11,908 nt of DNA. Source: UKL13-2 sp040006575. Its GTDB lineage: Bacteria > Pseudomonadota > Gammaproteobacteria > Burkholderiales > Usitatibacteraceae. Numbering within the stretch: position 1 is the first letter of the stretch; every line of letters begins with the position of its first letter. Made by a program: the position numbers and the translations under genes. This document shows, piece after piece, positions 6,380 to 11,908 of this stretch. Where the stretch lies: contig JBDTWS010000128.1 in the NCBI GenBank assembly GCA_040006575.1, forward strand, positions 1 through 11,908. Reading direction: 5' to 3'. The notes beneath the pieces are model-generated. The model was not told the origin of the DNA, ran no database searches, and worked only from the letters and a program-made list of their open reading frames with translations.

Positions 6380-7942
6380 ATGAGTCATCGCCTGTTCACT
6401 GCAGGGCAAATTCGCCTCATTGAAATTGCGTTTGCGAAGAAAAATCCGAAGACATCCCTGATGCAACGCGCCGGCGCGGCGGTGGCAAAACTGGCGTCGA
6501 CGCTGGTGAAGAAAAAGACCGTCGCAATCCTGGTGCTCGCCGGCCCCGGGAACAACGGTGGTGATGCCTGGGTGGCGGCCGCAGCGCTCAAGAAAAGCGG
6601 GGCCAAGGTAACGGTTGTCGCACTGGGCGAACACAAATTCGGCGAGCCTGCTGCAAAGGCCGCGCACGCCGCCTTTGTGCGTGCAAAAGGCCCTGTGCAA
6701 AAAGAAATTGCGGCGGACGCGACCTTCGATCTCGTCATTGACGGCCTGTTCGGCATCGGTCTTGCGCGCGCGCCTGCGGGTGCTTTCGCCTCGACAATCC
6801 GGCGTGTGAACCTGATGCATTCTGCGGGCACGACGGTTCTGTGCATCGACATTCCCAGCGGCCTCGCATCGGACACGGGTATCGCGCTGGGTGAAACGAT
6901 CATTGCCGATCACACCATCACCTTTCTTGGATTCAAACCCGGCTTGTTCACCGCCGATGGAAAAGATCACTCGGGTGAAGTCCACCTCGAGCAACTCGGC
7001 ACCGCTGTATTTGCGGAAAACCACGGATCCGGCGAACTGTTGACTGCCGAAAATGTGCGCGCACTGATTCCGCACCGCCGTCAGAATTCCCACAAGGGAA
7101 CCTACGGAAATGCAGCCGTCATCGGCGGTGCTGAAGGCATGGTCGGCGCTGCAGTACTGGCCGCGCGCGCGGCGCTGTACATGGGCCCGGGTAAGGTCTT
7201 TTTGGGAATCGCGGCCAAGGATGTGCCCGCCTTTGATCCGCTGAATCCCGAGGTGATGGTGCGCAGAGCCGAGGAACTGGTCGCGGACGAAGGGCTGGAC
7301 GCCATCGCCATCGGCATGGGACTAGGCACTGAAAAATCCGCGCCGCGTGTGCTGGCCGCAGCGCTGGCGAGGAACGTACCGCTGGTGCTGGATGCGGATG
7401 CACTCAACCTGCTTGCGGTGACCCCCGGTTTTGTCGCCACACTGGCAGCACGATCTTCAAAGTCAAGCACCAGTGCGGTTCACAAGCCAAAAGTGCCAGG
7501 CGAACCGCCCCAATGCTTGAGTTTGATACTCACGCCGCATCCGGGAGAAGCATCTCGCCTGCTGAATGTGCCGGTAGCCCAGGTCGAATCCGACCGCGTC
7601 ACGTCTGCGATTGCGCTCGCAAAAAAATTCAATGCGGTGGTCGTTCTCAAAGGCGCGGGCACCATTATTGCCACACCGGACGAGCGCTACTTCCTCAACA
7701 CGTCGGGAAATCCGGGCATGGCCTCAGGCGGCATGGGCGACGCGCTGTCGGGCATGCTCGTCGGTTTCATGGCGCAGTCCATGGACGCACTGGATGCCGC
7801 CAAACTGGCGGTCTACATTCATGGCGCGGCAGCTGATGCCTGCATGGAGCACGGCATGGCGCCGCTGGGCTTGACCGCGTCCGAGGTCATGTTCGAAGCG
7901 CGCATGCTGCTGAACTCCGGCCTCGAACATCACGAGCACTGA
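6380..7942 (+). CDS. nnr: Bifunctional NAD(P)HX repair enzyme (epimerase + ADP-dependent dehydratase)
   Basis: This 520-residue protein repairs hydrated NADH and NADPH. The N-terminal epimerase domain (about 1-215) has LAGPGNNGGDAWVAA (53-67), DLVIDGLFGIGL (117-128) and CIDIPSGLASDTG (155-167). The C-terminal dehydratase domain (about 225-515) has SHKGTYGNAAVIGGAEGMVG (237-256), VLDADALNLL (336-345), LTPHPGEASRLL (384-395), VLKGAGTIIATP (422-433) and NPGMASGGMGDALSG (444-458), whose D454 is the expected catalytic aspartate. Between FVATLAA and LTPHPGE lies an unusual extra stretch of about 24 residues (S359-L382; Ser/Lys/Pro-rich), encoded by an imperfect 70-bp palindrome. Family members normally connect these parts with a few residues. 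The reading frame is intact. It starts 10 bp after nadB with no clear ribosome site, suggesting translational coupling. Confidence 0.95.
   Translation: MSHRLFTAGQIRLIEIAFAKKNPKTSLMQRAGAAVAKLASTLVKKKTVAILVLAGPGNNGGDAWVAAAALKKSGAKVTVVALGEHKFGEPAAKAAHAAFVRAKGPVQKEIAADATFDLVIDGLFGIGLARAPAGAFASTIRRVNLMHSAGTTVLCIDIPSGLASDTGIALGETIIADHTITFLGFKPGLFTADGKDHSGEVHLEQLGTAVFAENHGSGELLTAENVRALIPHRRQNSHKGTYGNAAVIGGAEGMVGAAVLAARAALYMGPGKVFLGIAAKDVPAFDPLNPEVMVRRAEELVADEGLDAIAIGMGLGTEKSAPRVLAAALARNVPLVLDADALNLLAVTPGFVATLAARSSKSSTSAVHKPKVPGEPPQCLSLILTPHPGEASRLLNVPVAQVESDRVTSAIALAKKFNAVVVLKGAGTIIATPDERYFLNTSGNPGMASGGMGDALSGMLVGFMAQSMDALDAAKLAVYIHGAAADACMEHGMAPLGLTASEVMFEARMLLNSGLEHHEH
7457..7526. repeat. Imperfect 25-bp inverted repeat inserted in frame in nnr
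   Basis: The left arm (7457-7481) and the reverse complement of the right arm (7502-7526) match at 20 of 25 positions with no gap. The blocks TCAAA, TCAAGCA and GCGGTTC are identical. The 20-bp centre adds a GCC/GGC pair, so one strand could fold almost end to end. It coincides with the stretch of nnr encoding extra residues that are foreign to the family. No target-site duplication was seen, and no second copy was found in the window. Origin as a small mobile palindromic element is inferred. Confidence 0.7.
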
Positions 7943-8332
7943 TCACGCGCTAAGTTGCCGATAAACCCAGAAACCAGCGGCCGTCAACAGCAACGATGCC
8001 GCGAGATGCGAGCCGGCAACGAGCAATGCCCAGCCGGCTTCACCGCGATCCAGCAGGCCAACGACTTCAGCCGAATAAGAAGAAAATGTCGTCAGCCCCC
8101 CCAGGAAACCGGTGATCACCACCAGTCGCCATTCCGGTGCGACATTCGGATTGCTCGAAAAATAAGCCACGGCCAGGCCCACCAGGAATCCGCCGATCGA
8201 ATTGGCGGCAAATGTGCCGAAGAAAAAATACGAATGGCGATCATTCAACCATAGCGAAAGCCCCCACCGCGCGCAACCGCCGATGGCGGAACCACTGCCC
8301 ACCGCCAACAATCCCAGCCAGAGTTTGTCCAT
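7943..8332 (-). CDS. crcB: Fluoride-specific ion channel CrcB/Fluc
   Basis: A 129-residue inner-membrane protein with four predicted transmembrane helices, exporting fluoride as a dual-topology dimer. Family marks are GGCARWGLS (R22), the N44-containing FGTFAANSIGGFLVG (38-52), and GFLGGLTTFSSYSAE (75-89), which holds the phenylalanine and polar-track residues lining the pore. Length is typical. It is the second gene of a pair with the thioesterase, 2 bp away, and no fluoride riboswitch precedes it in this arrangement. Its stop codon abuts the nnr stop with no gap, so the two transcripts converge. Confidence 0.95.
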   Translation of the reverse strand: MDKLWLGLLAVGSGSAIGGCARWGLSLWLNDRHSYFFFGTFAANSIGGFLVGLAVAYFSSNPNVAPEWRLVVITGFLGGLTTFSSYSAEVVGLLDRGEAGWALLVAGSHLAASLLLTAAGFWVYRQLSA

Positions 8333-8334
8333 CG

Positions 8335-8778
8335 CTATTTTTTCCCGTCCATCATCGTGACAGTGCCATCCAGAATCGCGCGCAATTTATCCGGCAAAGG
8401 CATCGATTTCAGCGCTATGTAGTCATACCACACCGTCACGCATTCCCCCGTCGCGGACGGCTCGCTGTCACCATCGACAGTCAATGTATTGAGCAGCACA
8501 AAACTGGTGCGGCCGATATGACCTGCCAGCAGGTCGACCGTCACGTTCGCCGGGTACGTTACCGGCTTCTTGAACGTTACGCTTGCCTTGGCCAGGATCA
8601 TGCCCTCGCCATCCGACCGCAATGGCATGCCGATGCCGTGCGCCCAGGACACACGGATCTCCTCGAAGTAACGCAGGTACAGCGTGTTGTTCACGTGCGC
8701 CAGCGCATCCATGTCGCCCCAGCGAATCGGGAAATGCATGCGGGAAAGCAGTACGGCGGGGTGCGGAGCTGGTGTCAT
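8335..8778 (-). CDS. Acyl-CoA thioesterase, 4HBT hotdog-fold family
   Basis: A 147-residue single hotdog domain that should hydrolyse an acyl-CoA thioester; the acyl group cannot be predicted. The N-terminal signature FPIRWGDMDALAHVNNTLYL (16-35) holds the expected catalytic aspartate D24 and the HVNN turn of the FadM/YbgC/4-hydroxybenzoyl-CoA thioesterase group. The central part (ILAKASVTFKKPVTYPANVTV; GRTSFVLLNTL; ATGECVTVWYD) is the usual hotdog sheet. No signal peptide. The ATG at 8778 has no good ribosome site; Met14 (8739) would also keep the whole domain. It is followed by crcB after 2 bp and diverges from the electron-transfer flavoprotein dehydrogenase gene, a loose link to acyl-CoA metabolism. 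Confidence 0.87.
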   Translation of the reverse strand: MTPAPHPAVLLSRMHFPIRWGDMDALAHVNNTLYLRYFEEIRVSWAHGIGMPLRSDGEGMILAKASVTFKKPVTYPANVTVDLLAGHIGRTSFVLLNTLTVDGDSEPSATGECVTVWYDYIALKSMPLPDKLRAILDGTVTMMDGKK

Positions 8779-8830
8779 GTCTATGCCGGTTGTCGTGAGC
8801 GCAGGCCTAAAGGGATCGGCGCTTCACCTC

Positions 8831-8836
8831 TATAAT
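8831..8836 (+). promoter_or_regulatory. -10 box upstream of the ETF-ubiquinone oxidoreductase gene
   Basis: A perfect TATAAT (8831-8836) lies 32 bp before the ATG in the 90-bp divergent gap, giving a leader of about 25 nt. No good -35 box stands 16-18 bp upstream (TAAAGG at best), so the promoter may be weak or activator-dependent. Confidence 0.45.
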
Positions 8837-8868
8837 AATGGTTACTCCAACAAAAAAGATTTACCGCC

Positions 8869-10515
8869 ATGACCGACCGCGAATCGATGGAATATGACGT
8901 TGTGATTGTGGGCGCGGGCCCCGCCGGGCTGGCCGCCGCGATCCGTCTCAAGCAACAAAATGCGGACGTCACCGTATGCATCGTCGAGAAAGGCTCCGAA
9001 GTCGGCGCCCATATCCTTTCCGGCGCGGTGATGGATCCGATTGCGCTCACCGAATTGATTCCCGACTGGAAAGCGCTGGGCGCGCCGCTGAACCAGCCCG
9101 TTTCCGAAGATCGATTTCTTTTCCTGTCTGAAACTTCCTCGCGGCAAGTACCGAACTGGATGCTGCCCGGCTGTTTTCAAAACCACGGCTATTACGTGGT
9201 CAGCCTCGCCAACGTGTGTCGCTGGCTGGGCACGCAGGCGGAAGCGCTGGGTGTGGAAATTTATCCGGGATTCGCGGCAGCGGAAGTGCTCTTCAATGAA
9301 GACGGTTCCGTCAAAGGCGTCGCCACCGGCGACATGGGCATTGGCAAGAACGGCGAGAAGACCGATCGCTATACGCCCGGCATGGAATTGCACGCCAAAT
9401 ACACCTTCTTCGCCGAAGGCTGTCGCGGCAACCTGGGCCAGGAACTGCAGGCGGAATTCTCACTGCGCAACGAGCGTGATCCGCAGGTCTATGGCCTGGG
9501 ACTGAAAGAATTGTGGGAAGTGAAACCGGAGAAACACGTTCCAGGCCTGGTGGTTCACACCGCCGGCTGGCCGCTGGACAACGACACTTATGGTGGATCG
9601 TTCCTGTATCACATGGAAAATAACCTGGTGGCCGTCGGCTTCGTGGTGGGCCTGGGTTATTCCAACCCTTACCTGTCGCCGTTTGAAGAGTTCCAACGCT
9701 ACAAAACCCATCCCGCCATCCGCACTTTCTTCGAAGGCGGCAAGCGCGTTTCCTATGGCGCACGCGCCATCAACGCGGGCGGATTGCAGTCGCTGCCCAA
9801 GCTCACCTTTCCCGGCGGTGTGCTGATCGGTGATGACGCGGGATTCCTGAATGCCTCACGCATCAAGGGCAGCCATGCCGCCATCAAGAGCGGCATGCTG
9901 GCGGCGGATGCTGCCATCGCCGCACTCAAGGCCGGACGCACCGGCGACGAGCTGGCCGACTATCCGGCCGCATTCGAAAAAAGCTGGCTGCATGAAGAGC
10001 TGCACAAGGCGCGCAATTTCAAGCCGTGGATGTCGAAGGGCCTGTACACCGGCACGCTGATGGTCGGCATCGACCAGGTGGTGTTCGGCGGCAAGGCGCC
10101 GTGGACACTGCATCACCAGCATGCGGACAATGAAACGCTAAAGAAAAAAACCGAGGTCACGCCGATCATATATCCCAAGCCGGACGGCGTGCTGACATTT
10201 GATCGGCTGTCTTCCGTGTTCATCTCGAACACCAATCACGAGGAAGACCAGCCCGCGCATCTCACGCTCAAGAACAACGACATCCCGTTGAATGTGAACC
10301 TGGCGTTGTATGATGGTCCGGAGTCGCGTTATTGCCCGGCCGGCGTGTACGAATTCGTGGAAGCACCTGCGGGTCCGGATGGGCAAAAGATGCGATTGCA
10401 GATCAATGCCCAGAATTGCGTGCACTGCAAGACCTGCGATATAAAGGATCCGACGCAGAATATCAAATGGGTGGTGCCGGAAGGCGGCGGCGGTCCGAAC
10501 TATCCGAACATGTAA
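8869..10515 (+). CDS. Electron transfer flavoprotein-ubiquinone oxidoreductase
   Basis: This 548-residue FAD and [4Fe-4S] enzyme passes electrons from reduced electron transfer flavoprotein to ubiquinone, linking fatty-acid and amino-acid oxidation to the respiratory chain at the inner face of the membrane. The FAD motif is VVIVGAGPAGLAAAIRL (11-27), followed by the family-typical GAHILSGAVMDP. The middle contains GLQSLPKLTFPGGVLIGDDAG, the conserved FAD-binding segment. The C-terminal ferredoxin-like part supplies the cluster ligands: C489 (RYCPAGVYEF) and C517, C520, C523 (NCVHCKTCDIKDPTQNI). All four are present and the length matches single-chain homologues. The etfAB genes are not in the window. 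A TATAAT box lies upstream. Confidence 0.96.
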   Translation: MTDRESMEYDVVIVGAGPAGLAAAIRLKQQNADVTVCIVEKGSEVGAHILSGAVMDPIALTELIPDWKALGAPLNQPVSEDRFLFLSETSSRQVPNWMLPGCFQNHGYYVVSLANVCRWLGTQAEALGVEIYPGFAAAEVLFNEDGSVKGVATGDMGIGKNGEKTDRYTPGMELHAKYTFFAEGCRGNLGQELQAEFSLRNERDPQVYGLGLKELWEVKPEKHVPGLVVHTAGWPLDNDTYGGSFLYHMENNLVAVGFVVGLGYSNPYLSPFEEFQRYKTHPAIRTFFEGGKRVSYGARAINAGGLQSLPKLTFPGGVLIGDDAGFLNASRIKGSHAAIKSGMLAADAAIAALKAGRTGDELADYPAAFEKSWLHEELHKARNFKPWMSKGLYTGTLMVGIDQVVFGGKAPWTLHHQHADNETLKKKTEVTPIIYPKPDGVLTFDRLSSVFISNTNHEEDQPAHLTLKNNDIPLNVNLALYDGPESRYCPAGVYEFVEAPAGPDGQKMRLQINAQNCVHCKTCDIKDPTQNIKWVVPEGGGGPNYPNM

Positions 10516-10617
10516 TTGTTCAGGCGCGAAATGGCATTACCGCAAAAAAGTGCAACGTAACAGCACCAATGCTATCCGCAGCAGATCCGCATCATCCACC
10601 GACCAGCGAGGTGAGCC

Positions 10618-11046
10618 ATGAAACCGGTCTCGGAACTGTTCAAGAATCGTCCCACCACCCTCTGGAGCCTGGGCCCCGATGACAGCGTGTTTGACGCCAT
10701 CAAGGTACTCGCCGAAAAAGGCGTGGGTGCGTTGATCGTCATGCAGAAGGGCAAGCTGGTCGGCATACTTTCGGAACGCGATTACACGCGGAAAGTGGCG
10801 CTGCTGGGCAAGAACTCACGAGAGACCCTGGTGCGCGACATCATGACGGCCAACGTGCTGGTGGTGAAACCGACCACGCGCACACGCGAATGCATGGCCA
10901 TCATGTCTGAAAAAAATATCCGCCACCTACCGGTCGTCGACGGCGACACGGTGGTCGGCATGCTCTCCATCCGCGACCTGATGAACGACATCATCAAGGA
11001 TCACGAAGTCACCATCGCGCAACTTGAAAGCTATATCCACCAGTGA
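10618..11046 (+). CDS. Two-CBS-domain protein
   Basis: A 142-residue protein made of a single Bateman module. CBS 1 covers about 7-60, ending in GILSERDYTRK (49-59), and CBS 2 about 72-130, ending in GMLSIRDLMND (114-124). Both G(I/M)LSxRD segments match the adenine-nucleotide-binding signature of CBS domains, so it probably senses AMP/ATP-type ligands. It has no enzyme domain attached, and its partner is not evident. The start has AGGT 5 nt before ATG. Its stop overlaps the tag start by 4 nt (GTGA), so it is translationally coupled to a DNA-repair gene; whether this is functional is unknown. Confidence 0.92.
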   Translation: MKPVSELFKNRPTTLWSLGPDDSVFDAIKVLAEKGVGALIVMQKGKLVGILSERDYTRKVALLGKNSRETLVRDIMTANVLVVKPTTRTRECMAIMSEKNIRHLPVVDGDTVVGMLSIRDLMNDIIKDHEVTIAQLESYIHQ

Positions 11047-11636
11047 CGGCGCAAAAAATACGATGTGCGTGGTGCGAAAATACCTCACTTGGCCAGCTCT
11101 ATCTCGACTATCACGATCACGAATGGGGCGTTCCCGTTCACGACGACCGCACGCTGTTTGAATTCCTGATCCTGGAAGGCGCGCAAGCGGGCCTGTCGTG
11201 GTCGACCATTCTCGCCAAACGCGAGAACTACCGCGCGGCGTTCGCCGGCTTCGATCCCGAAAAGGTTGCCCGGTTTTCGCAAAAGAAAATTGCAGCGTTG
11301 CTGCTCGACGAAGGCATTGTGCGCAATCGTCTCAAGGTCGGCAGTGCGGTCGTGAATGCAAAAGCCTTCCTTGCCGTGCAAAAGGAATTCGGCAGTTTCG
11401 ATAAATACATCTGGTCCTTCGTCGGTGGCAAGACGAAGGAAAATGCCTGGTCCGCCAGGACCGGCGTACCCGCTACGACACCCGAATCGGACGCCATGAG
11501 CAAGGATTTGAAAAAGCGCGGATTCAAATTCATCGGCTCGACCATCTGCTACGCCTTCATGCAGGCCACCGGCATGGTCAACGACCATGTCACAACCTGC
11601 TTCCGCTACAAAGCCGGCTACAAAGAAGCGCGTTGA
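11043..11636 (+). CDS. tag: DNA-3-methyladenine glycosylase I
   Basis: A 197-residue base-excision repair enzyme that removes 3-methyladenine from alkylated DNA. It matches Tag along its length: RCAWC (C8), YHDHEWGVP (H24), the LEGAQAGLSW active-site segment (E45 equals the Escherichia E38 position), RRNRLK-like GIVRNRLKVG, and LKKRGFKFIGSTICYAFMQA. The C-terminal MVNDHVTTC supplies H182 and C186, so all four zinc ligands (C8, H24, H182, C186) are present. The start is GTG inside the overlap with the CBS gene; no other suitable start precedes the conserved RCAWC. The stop overlaps the TTG start of the next gene. Confidence 0.95.
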   Translation: MTAQKIRCAWCENTSLGQLYLDYHDHEWGVPVHDDRTLFEFLILEGAQAGLSWSTILAKRENYRAAFAGFDPEKVARFSQKKIAALLLDEGIVRNRLKVGSAVVNAKAFLAVQKEFGSFDKYIWSFVGGKTKENAWSARTGVPATTPESDAMSKDLKKRGFKFIGSTICYAFMQATGMVNDHVTTCFRYKAGYKEAR

Positions 11637-11908
11637 AAACGGAAAATCACTTCGACGTCGTCGTCATTGGCGCCGGCGCGGCCGGCATGATGTGCGCCGC
11701 AACCGCCGGGCAGCGCGGCAAGTCCGTGCTGCTGATCGACCACTATCACAAGCTGGGCGAAAAGATCCGCATCTCCGGCGGCGGGCGGTGCAACTTCACC
11801 AATATCCACACCCGGCCGGAAAATTTCCTTTCGCAGAATCCGCACTTCGCACGTTCCGCGCTGGCCCGCTATTCGCCGCGTGATTTCATCAAGCTGGTGG
11901 AAAGCCAC
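11633..11908 (+). CDS. NAD(P)/FAD-dependent oxidoreductase, BaiN/HI0933 family (5' part)
   Basis: The first 92 codons of a flavoprotein that leaves the window in frame. It begins with an FAD motif, FDVVVIGAGAAGMMCAATAG, and continues with LLIDHYHKLGEKIRISGGGRCNFTN. The GxKxxxSGGGRCN(F/L)TN pattern is diagnostic for the HI0933/BaiN group, whose substrates are mostly unknown. The start is assigned to TTG 11633, overlapping the tag stop by TTGA; this frame has no ATG or GTG between tag's conserved end and the FAD motif, so an ATG start would cut into the nucleotide fold. A weak GAAG stands upstream. Co-expression with tag is likely. Confidence 0.9.
   Translation, partial: MKTENHFDVVVIGAGAAGMMCAATAGQRGKSVLLIDHYHKLGEKIRISGGGRCNFTNIHTRPENFLSQNPHFARSALARYSPRDFIKLVESH

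Noticed and set aside
6104..7093. 329-residue open frame on the minus strand across nadB and nnr
   Set aside because: It lies antisense to two clearly conserved genes, shows no family signature and has the Arg/Cys/Ala-rich composition of a shadow frame in GC-rich DNA.
8137..8835. 232-residue plus-strand open frame over crcB and the thioesterase
   Set aside because: Both minus-strand genes show strong family motifs; this frame has none.
10534..10572. Nested short inverted repeats (GCATT/AATGC, GTGC/GCAC) after the ETF-ubiquinone oxidoreductase gene
   Set aside because: Arms of four to five bases, a large asymmetric interior and no T run make chance the simplest explanation.

Overview
The window looks like chromosomal core sequence from a betaproteobacterium. 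This rests on gene content and on the wording of the proteins (for example the RpoE C-terminal half and the RseA periplasmic segment), not on any database search. Base composition is fairly GC-rich and even, with no phage, transposase or CRISPR signal. Twelve protein genes and one tRNA gene are supported. Three lie at or run off the edges or have debatable starts, as noted in the entries.

Left half, minus strand (read right to left): a sigma-E envelope-stress locus in the order rpoE, rseA (mucA), rseB (mucB), mucD (degP/degQ-type protease), then a small glutaredoxin-like gene and a tRNA-Val(GAC) gene cut by the window start. No rseC/mucC is present. The sigma factor, its membrane anti-sigma factor, the periplasmic regulator and a periplasmic protease/chaperone form a complete sensing-and-response circuit. 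Sigma-E-like promoters can be read upstream of rpoE (autoregulation) and upstream of mucD. The mucD leader also carries a terminator-like hairpin.

Centre, plus strand: nadB (L-aspartate oxidase) diverges from rpoE, and is followed after 10 bp by nnr (bifunctional NAD(P)HX epimerase/dehydratase). One unit thus combines NAD synthesis with repair of damaged NAD(P)H. nnr carries the most unusual feature in the window: a 70-bp imperfect palindrome lying in frame inside the dehydratase domain, which adds about 24 residues just before a conserved motif. It resembles in principle a palindromic element that has been accommodated as coding sequence.

Right half: a minus-strand pair (acyl-CoA thioesterase, then crcB/fluC fluoride channel) converges on nnr with the two stop codons directly abutting. 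It diverges from a gene for electron-transfer flavoprotein:ubiquinone oxidoreductase, which feeds electrons from acyl-CoA and other dehydrogenases into the quinone pool. After a 102-bp gap comes a tightly overlapped plus-strand run: a two-CBS-domain protein, tag (3-methyladenine DNA glycosylase I), and the start of a BaiN/HI0933-type flavoprotein that leaves the window.

No wholly new system was found. The observations worth following are the in-frame palindrome in nnr, the two competing rpoE starts, and the promoter/hairpin arrangement ahead of mucD.
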